Origin: Aptenodytes patagonicus
Taxonomy: Eukaryota > Chordata > Aves > Sphenisciformes > Spheniscidae
Length of the DNA: 64,000 nt
Assembly (NCBI RefSeq): GCF_965638725.1
Contig: NC_134951.1
Coordinates: 42,982,746 to 43,046,745, forward strand
Direction: 5' to 3'
A program made the position numbers and the translations under genes. Shown here one piece after another: positions 24,691-35,300 of the stretch (position 1 is its first letter; each line of letters starts with the position of its first letter). The notes beneath the pieces were generated by a model. That model saw only the letters and a list, made by a program, of their open reading frames with translations. It was not told the origin of the DNA and did not search any database.

Positions 24691-26759
24691 ATGTAGGGAG
24701 ACTTCTTTATTTTGGGGAAAGATTTTTGAATATGTCGGTAGCCTGTTTTCACCATGCACACACATATATGCATATATACGGAGAGAGGGAGATAAAGCAG
24801 CATCAAAACCGCATCAGTGCAAGTGGTCAGGAAGCGACTTTGTCAGCATTACTGTGAGAGCAGTTTTGTTCATGATGTTCTCTACTCCATCTGCACACAT
24901 ACGGATAAATAAATTGCTTCACTCCCATGACAAGTCCATTGAACTCCTGCCAGACTTTATGATTCTGCATTGACCCACCAGAATTCAAAATAGATTATCT
25001 TGGAGGTAAAAAAAAAAAACCCAATGAATATAGAGGCTGTTATTTATTTTGTCTCATCTTTGTTTTAATGTCAGTGACAATGCAAATACAATGGAATATA
25101 AAATTGCACTTTCCAAATGTAAACTTACAGTTTGAAAATCTAGGGTAAGATATCATTTCTGCTGAACTCAATAAAAAATTCTTAGTGACTTTATTGAGAC
25201 AGGATTCCATACCTTAATATGCTTTAACATTAAACTGACTGCTGCTCTGAATACCAAAGATGATTTATTGGAAAGCAATACCAGGGCATGTCATACCTAG
25301 TCATTAAGATTACCTTGGGCTTATTATCAATCTTTCTGTTAACTGAATTTTAAAGATTAGTATTAGATGGCCATTCGTATTAAGGAGCCCTGTTGTAGGC
25401 AGTCATGTGCCTCATATGTTGTGCTGCTATTTAAAGAAAACTCTGTTGATATTCTTTATATTCATTACCTAAAAAGACCAATGGACAAAGGCAGAATGGA
25501 GGAAGACATGTATTCTAAACTGTCAAATAACACCCCCCAACCTACGCTTTCTTAAACACAGGCAAAATGATTTTTTTTCTCTTCTTTTATAATCTGTTCC
25601 CATATATTATGATTTAATTTTTAAATCCAGCCAAAGCTGGACTTTCACTGAAGACAAAACATACTTTTTAAAAAAAATCAACAAAATGCAGATGTTTTAT
25701 TGATGATGTGCGTGCATGATGATATTGTGACTTCTTAAAACAACTGTCAGAAGAGCAGAAATAATAATGGATGTTAATGTGAAAGGCTGAAACGATGACA
25801 GTATATTTGCCCGCACACTTCCTGAGCTGGTATAGTGTGGGAAAGCAGTTGCTTGGAAAGTTGTCATTATTTCCTGTTGTTTAGAATAGACTCAGGTGTT
25901 TTACCATCAAAAGGAACTGTCGGTTTGTGGCAGTATAGCCCGTATTTTCTAGTGAACATGCGAATACAGTGGGAATTGTCTCCTGGCTGCTTTGGAAGTG
26001 ACAGCTTTCAGCAGAAATATTCAGACTTCTTCATTTAAATGTGGTATGCAGCTGAAGATTAAGAGCTAATCTCTCATTTCTAGCTGCGCTTTTTTTGCCA
26101 AGACTTTCTCAATTCATCAGTGACCTAATTTTTAAAAATACAAATGCTGTGGCACAACCATGATCCAAGGCCCCAGGACATGCTCACTTCATCCCCTAAG
26201 GACCTCCGCTGTTTTCAAACCACAAATGTGGAGAAGGAAAATTGCCCAAGTAACATGAGTCTGAGATTAAGTCATATGAAAAACTGGTCCTTTGAAATGG
26301 GCAGGGACCTTCCTACAGCATTTAGTGGGCTTTGGATCAGGCATGTGGGACCACAAAGAGATTATAAGTGTTTTTTCAACCCTTCATTTCAGTTGCGGAT
26401 GAGCAGCGGTGGGGCACTTTAGTGTGCCCCGTAGGCAGTGGCATGGCTGAGCTTGCTCTCCCTGCACAGCTTTTTTGCATCCCGGTTGGACCACTCCATC
26501 ACCCCCCCCCTCCACCCCCCAACTCTGTCCCCACTAGCATTGGCCAAAACTAAACTAACTTTTTGTTTCTCTCACGTCTTTGATTAACCTCAGTTGCCGA
26601 CTGAGGTTAAACCACATTTACAACCACCAATAACTAGTTTAGGTCGTCATCGTTGTTGGCAGCACTATTTTAGTTTGTATTCCTTTCTTCTGCTCTTCTG
26701 TGTTTCATTTTTCTGAAGTATATGGGTTTGTCTTAATGTGACATCTCTGTGCAAACATA
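24690..26759. other. Intergenic, between SPACA1 side and CNR1 3' end
   Basis: AT-rich DNA with only short ORFs and a C-rich run at about 26500-26520. No gene or transposon was recognised. The true CNR1 3' end could lie within or to the right of this stretch. Confidence 0.5.
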
Positions 26760-26783
26760 TACATCTGAGGAAGGCAAAAGAGA

Positions 26784-26789
26784 TTTATT
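26784..26789 (-). terminator. CNR1: Candidate distal CNR1 polyadenylation signal
   Basis: The plus strand reads TTTATT, so the minus strand reads AATAAA (context GCAATAAATC). Cleavage 15-30 bases further on the minus strand would give a 3' UTR of about 4.0 kb. Confidence 0.35.
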
Positions 26790-27636
26790 GCATTTTGGCT
26801 AATACAGAGGAAAGGGGAAATTACCTACATAATGAAACAGGAGATTCAGTTTTAACTATGTCATTTCTCTCGTCTCCATAGTACTGAATACACAAATATA
26901 AAATATATAATCTACCTCCTCCTTCAAACATATCAACGTACAATTAAAACCCACAAAGCTTGACAACCTGTTGTCAAGTTGTTTAAGCAGTTGTTTCAGA
27001 ATCCGACAGACAAACTTATAAACAAAACGTAGAGCACCAGATTGTGGGATGAGGCAGCATCATCACGTGGCTTCCTCAGTTATCTCAAAATTTGGAAAAC
27101 AAAAAAAGTAGAGGAATACTTTTTCTCCTTGAATAAATAACAGTTTAATTACATTATAGAAATAAAATATGATATGGTAGGAATACACTGGAAATCTTAC
27201 AGAAATACTATTCTGCTACTGGTAGATAAATGGTCAAAGCTACTTTTCATGACAATCTGAACAGTACTTGTGTACAAACTATTATACAGGTTGCTAATGA
27301 AAAATATTGCAGCAGTTGCAAGGATGTTACCAGCTCAAACAAACATCTAATGATACAATATTCTTCTAAGAGGAAGTAATAATGTTAGATTTACAGACAA
27401 TAAAGAGTTATGTTCTTCACTTTGAAACACTGAAAATAAAAAGCTCAGGTAATCCAATTTCTTTACCTCGTATTATCACAAGGAAAGATTTTCCTTTCGC
27501 TATGAAACAGCATCCCAAGAGACCCTGTAAACAAGTTTATTCAAAGGTAGTATTTGAGATGTCACAGCAACTTCAACAATTGTCCTAGTCTACAATTACA
27601 GACTTTTTAGGCCACTGCTTGTACAGATGACTTTTT

Positions 27637-27642
27637 TTATTT
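27637..27642 (-). terminator. CNR1: Alternative CNR1 polyadenylation signal candidate
   Basis: Minus-strand AATAAA embedded in an A-rich context (GAAAAATAAAAAAAG). Its use would shorten the 3' UTR to about 3.2 kb. The A-rich context makes chance occurrence more likely than for the distal site. Confidence 0.25.
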
Positions 27643-28379
27643 TTCACTTATTTACATACATTCAGCCCAATAACAGCAGGTAAAATGCGCTGCCTATCTC
27701 ACAATAGACACACTAAAATTTTCATCAAAAGGCCAGTGCAAGAAGATGTGGATAGTGATTGCACAGCATCAAGGAGATTATATTATACAAATATACAATT
27801 AGACTGTTGAGAATCTAACTCTGCACGCATGTGACATAGATGGCTTTCTCGGTAGATATGCGACACTTGGAGTTGGTACGTATATGTAACTGCAACTATC
27901 GTTGGTTGTTGATGACGGTGTGGGTGGCCGTGGAACACAGTATCGTTTGGCTGTGCTATCGCTAAGTGAAGGTAGGCAACTGCAAATTAGGAATACCTAA
28001 AGCTGAAGTTTAAGTACAGCTTATCTTGGAACGGCAGCAGATTTTTCTAATGAAAGAGTAGTTCTACTTAGTGCGCAACGTGTAGGGAAATTGTTGCCAC
28101 CTCTTTAATAAATGGTTCTAAGTGAACCGACACAGTTCCCAGAGCTTTAGAAAAACTCATTATGCAAACGAAGATAGTGATGATAGACGGTAACGTTTCA
28201 CAGGATGCTATTTCTTATTATATCAGTAAGCACCAAGTTAAGTGCCAAGACAGCCCCATTGTCCCATGATTTATCATGTAAAATTTAGAACTTGAATGCA
28301 CAATGAAAGTCCACGAAGTTTGCATTTAATTCACAAGAAGACAGTTTCAAAAATGGCTCTTAAAATACCTTTATATTTC

Positions 28380-28930
28380 AAATGGGCTTTCCCCCCGCCT
28401 CCTCCAAGAGGACTGCTTTAGGATGGGCTACACCTAGAGATGAGAAAGATCTTTCAGAAGGAGGACTTGCATGTCCTCCAGGAATCCTCTGCAATCCGCC
28501 GGTTTCGGCCGACTGCCGTGGCCCCCTTGAGAGCATGGTGCCCTGTCCTACCACCCAAGTAAGCTGCAGGAGAGGGGTGGAGGAGGAAAGTACCCCTGTG
28601 TCTTCCAGCCGCTGCTCAGCACCTCGCCTGATGAGCTCTTTAAAACGTGCCACCCCTCACCAAGCCTGAACTTGGAGCCACTTACGCCCCCGCAGAGCCA
28701 CTGGCTGAAATCAGCTGGGCCATTTGTGCTACCGGCTGCTCTGGCCTGCACCGAGGTATCAGAAACACCATGGGGACACCATGGCAGCCAGAGACCCCAG
28801 GGCTGCCGCCCTGTTCTTTCCCTACATAACCCCGAGGACGGGCGGCAGGGCAGCATGGATTTGGCTCCACTCACCCAGTGCCACGGAGGGAGTCACCCCT
28901 CCTGCGGCGTCAGGGAGCTAACGGGCTAAG
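28380..28930. other. GC-rich block inside the predicted CNR1 3' UTR
   Basis: About 550 bases are clearly richer in G+C than the AT-rich sequence on both sides and contain several CpGs. Open frames of 91-108 codons overlap on both strands (28378-28653 and 28548-28874 minus; 28382-28669 and 28672-28929 plus), which is the pattern of GC-rich composition rather than of one gene. No known element was recognised. Confidence 0.5.
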
Positions 28931-29589
28931 CTGCCTTTGCAGCTATTTTGGCAGAAATCAGCCAGAAGGGTGAGGAAACGGTCCAAAAAAGCAAGGCAGC
29001 AGAGAAGAGGACCCCGTACCTTCTGATTCAGAATGGAATTACAGAATATCCATGCCTCAAAGACTAGCTGGTAACATGCTCCTTGTGAAAGTCCCAGGCC
29101 GCAGAAACAATCCCACCAGGGAACAGAGGTGCCATTTTCCTTCAATAACTTCACCTTCCTCGAAGCTGATGGTGTCAAACCTTGTCATCTGTATCCTGAT
29201 TTCACAGTGAGACTCTCCTCATTGCAAGCAATCAGATTTAAATACTGACGGTCTTAAAACAAATTATCATTTATTTCTGGCTTTCTTAGTTTTCAGGAAC
29301 ACCATTGACAGCCACTGCAGTTGTCAGTGCGGGCTCATGCCATGCTCTGCCTCTTGTTTCCCCTCATTCTCAAGTACAATTGAAAGGTTGCTTTCTCTAG
29401 CACATGGATACACCTCTCAGAGTGGATCGGGATGTTCTTAATATGGTACTTTCATCAGTAATCAGTTGGAAGAACTCAATTTTAGAAACAGAATTCGTGT
29501 GCAAAGCGTGCAACAAGAAATACAGTTTACATTTGGTCATAGTGACCTATCTTAGTTATGCTACCATGACTCACACCGATTAGTATACT

Positions 29590-29617
29590 TACACACACAC
29601 ACACGTACACACACATA
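29590..29617. repeat. (CA)n short microsatellite
   Basis: A CA run interrupted once by GT, lying in the predicted CNR1 3' UTR (TG run in the mRNA). Confidence 0.9.
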
Positions 29618-30800
29618 GATATTTATTTATATACACGCTCACACAATAAGAAAATGTCTAAGTCTGACAATATTTCCTCCTCTTTTAGTGAAGATGGGAG
29701 TTTGGCATCTCAGGCTCTGAATCTGCTTAAACCTGGGATACAGGAATGCGACACACTTCAAGTATACATCAAATGCACAGTGATAACATCGCACATTGAG
29801 TCTGACACATGCTGTCTTCAGTGGTCCAGCACCAGCGCGTGGCTTAAAACCAGTAGCCCGTTAAAGGAGCCAATATCTGCGACCTTCGCCTTTCAGTGTT
29901 CGTATTCATGCAACGCCCAAGAGCAGGGCGATCGTCTGTACAACCATAAACGTCCTTCTGTATAAACGCAGTGGTATTTAAAAGTCTGAACCAGTGCATT
30001 CCTCTCTTACATTCCTCCTCTATTCCTTTGTTGCTGTTACTCTCGTATGCATGTGAAAGTAAAAGGTAGTGGGGAAATAATTTTAGTAGAAGAACACAAA
30101 GCCTCTCCTCTAAGTCCACAGAATACCACTAAAAGTGTAAAATTTCCAAAATAGCTCATAGGAATTCTTCAAATACAGTATGTGTTTTCAGTGGGGTTTA
30201 CATATCACGTTTCACGTTATTTCCACGGAAGTCTACCTTATCACTTTGTTTAATCAGACAAATATCAATAACACATAATAAAACAGCATACAATTCACGG
30301 GACACGACACGTTTTACAAAACCTCTAAAACTCAGCACTGCCGCTTTTGGAAAAAAATCGAAAACTCCTATTACTTACAGACATGAAATACACTGCACAT
30401 TGAAATGAACAGCATGATTACAAGGCTTTTTTTCTTATTTGATGGTATTGGTTTAGGATGCATTAGTTTTCAATTAGGTTTCACAATTTTTCTTCACACT
30501 CCCAAAAGGAACCGTTGCTATTTTCTCTGTGCTCTTTCAGGAAACTTACTATTATTCAGTAAACACTTTTTGAGAAAAAAACTTTTGAAAATTTAGCTCG
30601 AACCCCTAATTGTAAAGCCTGAAGAACTGGCTGATGGTAATGCTCGTAACACAATCATCGCTCAGCTTACAATGACAAACCAAAAAAGTATTACAGGAGG
30701 GTACAAACACGTTAAGCCACGGGTTTGGTTTTCTCTGTTGTTGAATTTTTTTTTTTTTTTAAACTGACTCCTTTTCTCACAACGCTGAGAAGTCTCTGAC

Positions 30801-32222
30801 TTACAACGCTTCAGCAGTCGTGTCTGTGGAGACAGACATGGTAACTTTGGCAATCTTAACTGTGCTCTTAATGCAGCTCTCGGCAGCCCTGTGCACGTTC
30901 CCCGCGTTGTTGGCGTGTTTGTGCTGGCAGTCAGACTCCATGCTGTTATCGAGGGGCTGCGCGGTTCCTTCGCAGGTGGGGAACATGCTGCGGAAGGCGT
31001 GTCGCAAGTCCTTGCTCCTCAGAGCGTAGATGATGGGATTCACTGTTGAATTCAGCAAACAGAGCATGCTACAGAAGGCAAAGACTGTCTTGATGAGCTT
31101 GTTCATTTTCCCAAAGACATCGTATACCATGATGGCGAGGAGAGGGCCCCAGCATATGATTAAAACGACTAGGATAAGGACCAAGGTTTTGGCTAACCTG
31201 ATGTCCATACGAGTTTGATCAGGCCTAGTGATCTGTACCTTACCATCCTCCGTAGACTGAATGATTATGCTTTTCTGCGTGCCCCGCTGAATCATGCGAA
31301 CAGCGTGGCTGTGAGCCTTCCACAGTATGTACATGTAGGCATAGACAATGAACAGCAAGAGGACACTGGTGACCCCGATCCAGAACATCAGGTACGTCTC
31401 GTCGATGAGAGGGAATATGTCCGAACAAACAGAGTTGAGCTTTTTGCAGTTCCAGCCGAGCAGAGGAAGAACGGCTATTACTATAGCGATGGTCCACATC
31501 ACACAAAACGCTACGACAGCCTTTGGTCGGGTAACAATCCTTTTGTAAGCTAGTGGCCTGTGTATAGATATGTACCGGTCTATTGCCGTGAGGAAAAGGC
31601 TACCTACGGAGGCGGTGAAGGAGGCTGTAACTCCACCCAGTTTGAACAAGAAGACGTTGGGGCTGTCCTTCCGGTGGAAAACATGGAAATCCACAAAACT
31701 GTAGACAAAAATCACGCTGCCCAGGAGGTCGGCTACAGCCAGGCTGCTGATGAAGTGGTAGGAGGGTCTACACCGGAGGCTTCGGGAGTGGAGGATGACG
31801 CACAGGACGAGGAGGTTCTCTAGGACCGTGAAGGTGCCCAGGGTGAGCGACAGCACGGCGATGGCCAGCTGCTGGCTGGGGTTCAGGATCATGAAGCACT
31901 CCATATCCATGAAGTTCTCCCCACACTGTATGTTCTCCTCATTATCCTTAAACGTGGACAGGGACTTGTTGTAAAACTCTGTGATGTTGACCTGATCTGA
32001 GGGAATAATGCTTAACAGGGGATCATCTCCCGCAGTCATTTTTTCTTGGAAAGGATCACCTCTGAAGGAAGAGAGAGGAAACTTCTGGGGGTAGTATCCC
32101 AGCTTGGATGCCATGTCGCCTTTCATGTCTTCGTACTGGATATCGTTGGAGCCGACGTAAAGGAGATCTGTTGTGATTGTTCGGAAAGTTGTGTCTGCGA
32201 GGCCATCTAGGATTGACTTCAT
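30801..32222 (-). CDS. CNR1: Cannabinoid receptor 1 (CB1), complete coding region
   Basis: This intact 473-codon frame encodes the CB1 cannabinoid receptor, a class A G-protein coupled receptor of neuronal membranes. CB1 couples mainly to Gi/o and responds to anandamide and 2-arachidonoylglycerol. The start [20 protein letters not shown] and end STDTTAEAL match vertebrate CB1 almost residue for residue; human CB1 has 472. Visible hallmarks are N-glycosylation sites N79 (NIT) and N85 (NKS), the sodium-site Asp D165, ligand-pocket Lys K194, DRY at 215-217, the extracellular loop 2 cysteines C259 and C266, CWGP at 357-360, NPIIY at 395-399, and the helix-8 palmitoylation-type Cys C417. Seven hydrophobic helices span about 118-402. 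The N-terminus is two residues longer than in human near residues 69-75 (LLSIIPSDQ) and the tail one shorter. As in other vertebrates the coding region lies in one exon. The ATG at 32222-32220 is fixed by homology and preceded by a short uORF. Confidence 0.99.
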   Translation of the reverse strand: MKSILDGLADTTFRTITTDLLYVGSNDIQYEDMKGDMASKLGYYPQKFPLSSFRGDPFQEKMTAGDDPLLSIIPSDQVNITEFYNKSLSTFKDNEENIQCGENFMDMECFMILNPSQQLAIAVLSLTLGTFTVLENLLVLCVILHSRSLRCRPSYHFISSLAVADLLGSVIFVYSFVDFHVFHRKDSPNVFLFKLGGVTASFTASVGSLFLTAIDRYISIHRPLAYKRIVTRPKAVVAFCVMWTIAIVIAVLPLLGWNCKKLNSVCSDIFPLIDETYLMFWIGVTSVLLLFIVYAYMYILWKAHSHAVRMIQRGTQKSIIIQSTEDGKVQITRPDQTRMDIRLAKTLVLILVVLIICWGPLLAIMVYDVFGKMNKLIKTVFAFCSMLCLLNSTVNPIIYALRSKDLRHAFRSMFPTCEGTAQPLDNSMESDCQHKHANNAGNVHRAAESCIKSTVKIAKVTMSVSTDTTAEAL

Positions 32223-32272
32223 AACCCCAGTCTTGTTGGTTTCAGAGAGACTTGGGTGAGGGAAAAATGCAT
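32219..32272 (-). CDS. Upstream ORF overlapping the CNR1 start codon
   Basis: In the 61-base leader between the splice acceptor and the CNR1 ATG there is an upstream ATG at 32272-32270. It opens a 17-codon frame ([17 protein letters not shown]) whose TGA stop at 32221-32219 overlaps the CNR1 start as ATGA. The upstream ATG has a weak context (C at -3, C at +4), whereas the CNR1 ATG has G at -3. Known behaviour of such uORFs suggests leaky scanning or reinitiation that tunes receptor translation. The peptide itself may have no function. Regulation is inferred; the reading frame is directly visible. Confidence 0.5.
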   Translation of the reverse strand: MHFSLTQVSLKPTRLGL

Positions 32273-32283
32273 CGGAGGAAATC

Positions 32284-32310
32284 CTAGAAGGGGAAAAGAT
32301 CAGACTTCAT
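32284..32310 (-). promoter_or_regulatory. CNR1: 3' splice site of the CNR1 coding exon
   Basis: On the minus strand a pyrimidine tract ending CTTTTCCCCTTCTAG is followed by GATTTCCTCC, with the AG at 32285-32284. The coding exon would therefore begin at 32283, leaving 61 bases of 5' UTR before the ATG. This agrees with the vertebrate CNR1 plan of non-coding 5' exon(s) spliced to one coding exon. Confidence 0.75.
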
Positions 32311-35300
32311 TAAGTGATTCTCTCTCTCATCGGAGACAAACTCCACAAACAACTTAGCTGAACTGTGTCAAACAAAATCGACCTTTCTCTTGTATTCAGT
32401 GCAGGTCTAGCCTTTGCCACCTGCAGGAATCAGGGTGAGTCAAGCACTCAGAAAGAAATCACCTGGATTTCACTGAAACTGAATTACACTAAGAAGTGAC
32501 GTGAGAACTGGAGGCGCAGGGAATTGAGTATTCCACAGGAAAGTAATTTTCATTTCTCATCAAAACATTCTGAGCCGCTCCACCAGAAAGATATTTTTCT
32601 CTAGATCTGAACTTGGCTTCTGATTGCAAAGCACTTTGCAGACCAATATTCCTTGGGCTTGCTTCGTTTAGATAATACCACGTGCCACTGCAGGAGCAGC
32701 ATTAAACTGAATCATCACCTTCATTGATTTTCTTTCAAAAGGCACTGAGGGTTTTGAAAACCTGACAACAGAGAGGGAACGGGGAAAGAGCCATGCACTC
32801 TAACCTTCACAGTTCACCCAGTATGCCTGTGTATTCACATTACCCTGTTACAGCAATCTGAGGTCTGCTAACATCCTGAATTTGTTATTGCAAATTTATT
32901 AGCAAGGTGTTTCATCTACAAATACAGGGATCTGGATATAGCTTCCTTACTCTACTCCTTCCTTCTGCTAAGCATACCAAGGCAACTGGGATTACCAAAG
33001 TCCAAAGACTCTGTGGGGGAGGTGGGTTGTTACTCAGTCCTGTCCACAGTTTCAGGAAAAATGACCAGCGCTGCTAAGTCAGTGAGTGCATCAGTGATCC
33101 ATTCTGCGTGGATCAGAAGCCCCAATCAGAGCAGTTCACGCTTGCCTAGAAAAACATGGCACCAAGCTTGGGTCAGAGTGCAGCTCTGGCCAAAACTCCA
33201 CGCAAAAGAGACCAGGAGCCACTGCTCCTGCAAGAAGCATGGAAATGTAACTCGTCCTGTTGGGGACACCCTCAAAAACATTCTGTCCCCTCAGAAATGA
33301 GGAGCCCAGCAGAAGGTCCCCAGGCAGCCAGTGGTCTCTGAGTCCCATCATGCCCACCCTTTGCTCGTGGATGGTGAGTAACTGCAGGGTGTAACTCCCA
33401 GTCAGGGTACCCTTGGGAGAGCACCCTCATCAGCATCTGAGCATCTTACATGCATCAACATGTAAGACAGGTCTTACAGCTCTTATTATGCTGTGCTCCT
33501 TTGCCCATATAACATGCCTTGAATATGCATTGAACATCTGCTTTAGGGCCCCCTTCCACCGCCAGAGTGGCTGAGAGTGGTCTGAATGTAAATAAGAGCC
33601 AGAATCATTGCTTCGGTGTGCTACAGCTATTCTGCATCTGCTATGGGACGTCTCGATGATTACATCAGCAACAGGAGCAAAACCAAGCTTTTTCATGCTT
33701 TTAGAATGGAGGAAATTGTTTGTGACACCCAAGAAATCCCAGATGCCATATATAGGCTTGTACTGACTTAAGCTGTTCGCTTTACACAACTGACAACAAA
33801 CGGACAGAAAGGCCACGAGAGATTATCTGCCAAAACCTGGAGTACTGATCACTTCAACTCCTAAAGAGGAGTCTTGCACAGTAGGTACCACAGCTCAGTT
33901 TTCCCATGAAAACTAAAAGAAAGAAGAAAACGATTCATCTCTACAACAATACCAATACCTAAAACCAGAAGAATTCATGAGCGTTTCCAAAAGAAGCAGA
34001 GATCATTTGGCTGATGAGATATTTATACCGCACCTACAAATGGCACCTGAACACTCAAGACTTTTTCCATAGTTCATTGAAGTTTTCCATTTGATTCAGC
34101 AGGCCTGGACATTGAGTGTTACAGGAAATAGAGGAACCTAGACCTCCAGAAGACACTGCAATTCCAGTGCTGCAAACAAGGATGAGTATAAACAACCCTT
34201 ACCAGGATAGTCTAACACACAACACAGGCACTTGCTCTGTCAGCTTTTGCAGACATCGTTGCTCAGCAAATAACAACATAATTATTAGACAGACAGACCA
34301 TATTAAGGAATTTAATTTTGAGGGTTTGCGCAGTAAGGGAGGGAAATGTCACTGAAGCACACATTAAAAATGAACAGCAATAATCTAATACGTAACATAC
34401 TTTTCATCCAGAAGGTGCTTTACAGCTGTTCCTAGTAGAATTTGCAGATGTTACATGTTGCAAAGGTGACCCTGCTGACAACTGACAAATTTGCTTTGGG
34501 TGAAGTCTGGCAACTTGAAACTTGGCATTGTAACACCAGTTTAAAACCAGAAGTGAAGAATGTGTTATTCATTTGAAAACTACCCAAAAAATACTAAATA
34601 AATCAAGTAGTTCTATAAACATGTAAAGATGGCTGTAGTATCTCTGTTACTCCAGCTTATTTCTGACAGAAAAAAGACAACCATTTTAATGATTAAAGCC
34701 AGAGCCCCATGTCGAGAAGATTATGTTTGAATAAAGCTTCAAAAATTGTATGCAACTGAGCACTTCTACTAGACAGACAAACAAATTGTTACGAGGTAGC
34801 TGGTCCCTGCTGGAGTCATGTTAAGTACAGACTTCCTCAGAATAAGGTGCAAGCCACCGTGCAACCCCTACCTTTGTCTGAAATACAAATGAAAGAACAC
34901 GAATTCCTGCGTGCTCTTTTGAAGGTGGCAGTGAGTTATGTGACAGTATCACTATGCATGCATATGCTATGCTAGCAACGTAGTTAATGGGATCAGGAGA
35001 GGCAAGTCTTACTCTGCATTTCAATGATTTTTTTTCCTTCTGTATTTTTACATTGAGATTATTACAGTAATTTCCACCTTATTGTCTCTGCAAAGAGAGT
35101 TTTCTTTGAGAGTACTTGGGAGTTCATTAGTGGTGTAGTTTAGGCTTTGGGGGATGCAGCTGACATTAATTTTGTTTTTGTTTGCTGCTGGGAATATCAT
35201 AATTGGAAATTTCTAGCAGTATGTGTGCATGCACCTATTCAAGTAGCAGTTGATTTTTATTAAAGTTGCAGTAAAACAGCCATTCGCCTGATCTGGAATT

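Larger units (their letters stand above)
26760..30800 (-). other. CNR1: Probable CNR1 3' untranslated region
   Basis: Directly downstream of the CNR1 stop on the minus strand there is no further gene, and vertebrate CNR1 mRNAs are known for multi-kilobase 3' UTRs. Minus-strand AATAAA hexamers occur at 26784-26789 and 27637-27642, and nearer the stop around 29270 and 29625. The most distal gives a UTR of about 4.0 kb, close to mammalian length. Inside lie a T15 run on the plus strand (A15 in the mRNA, 30746-30760), a CA repeat and a GC-rich block (28380-28930). The extent is inferred, not seen. Confidence 0.5.

Noticed and set aside
24566..24973. 135-codon frame with a poly-Ile stretch
   Set aside because: Translation through the ATT microsatellite; no homology outside it.
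31030..31823. Plus- and minus-strand frames of 60-112 codons inside CNR1
   Set aside because: Shadows of the CNR1 coding region in other frames.
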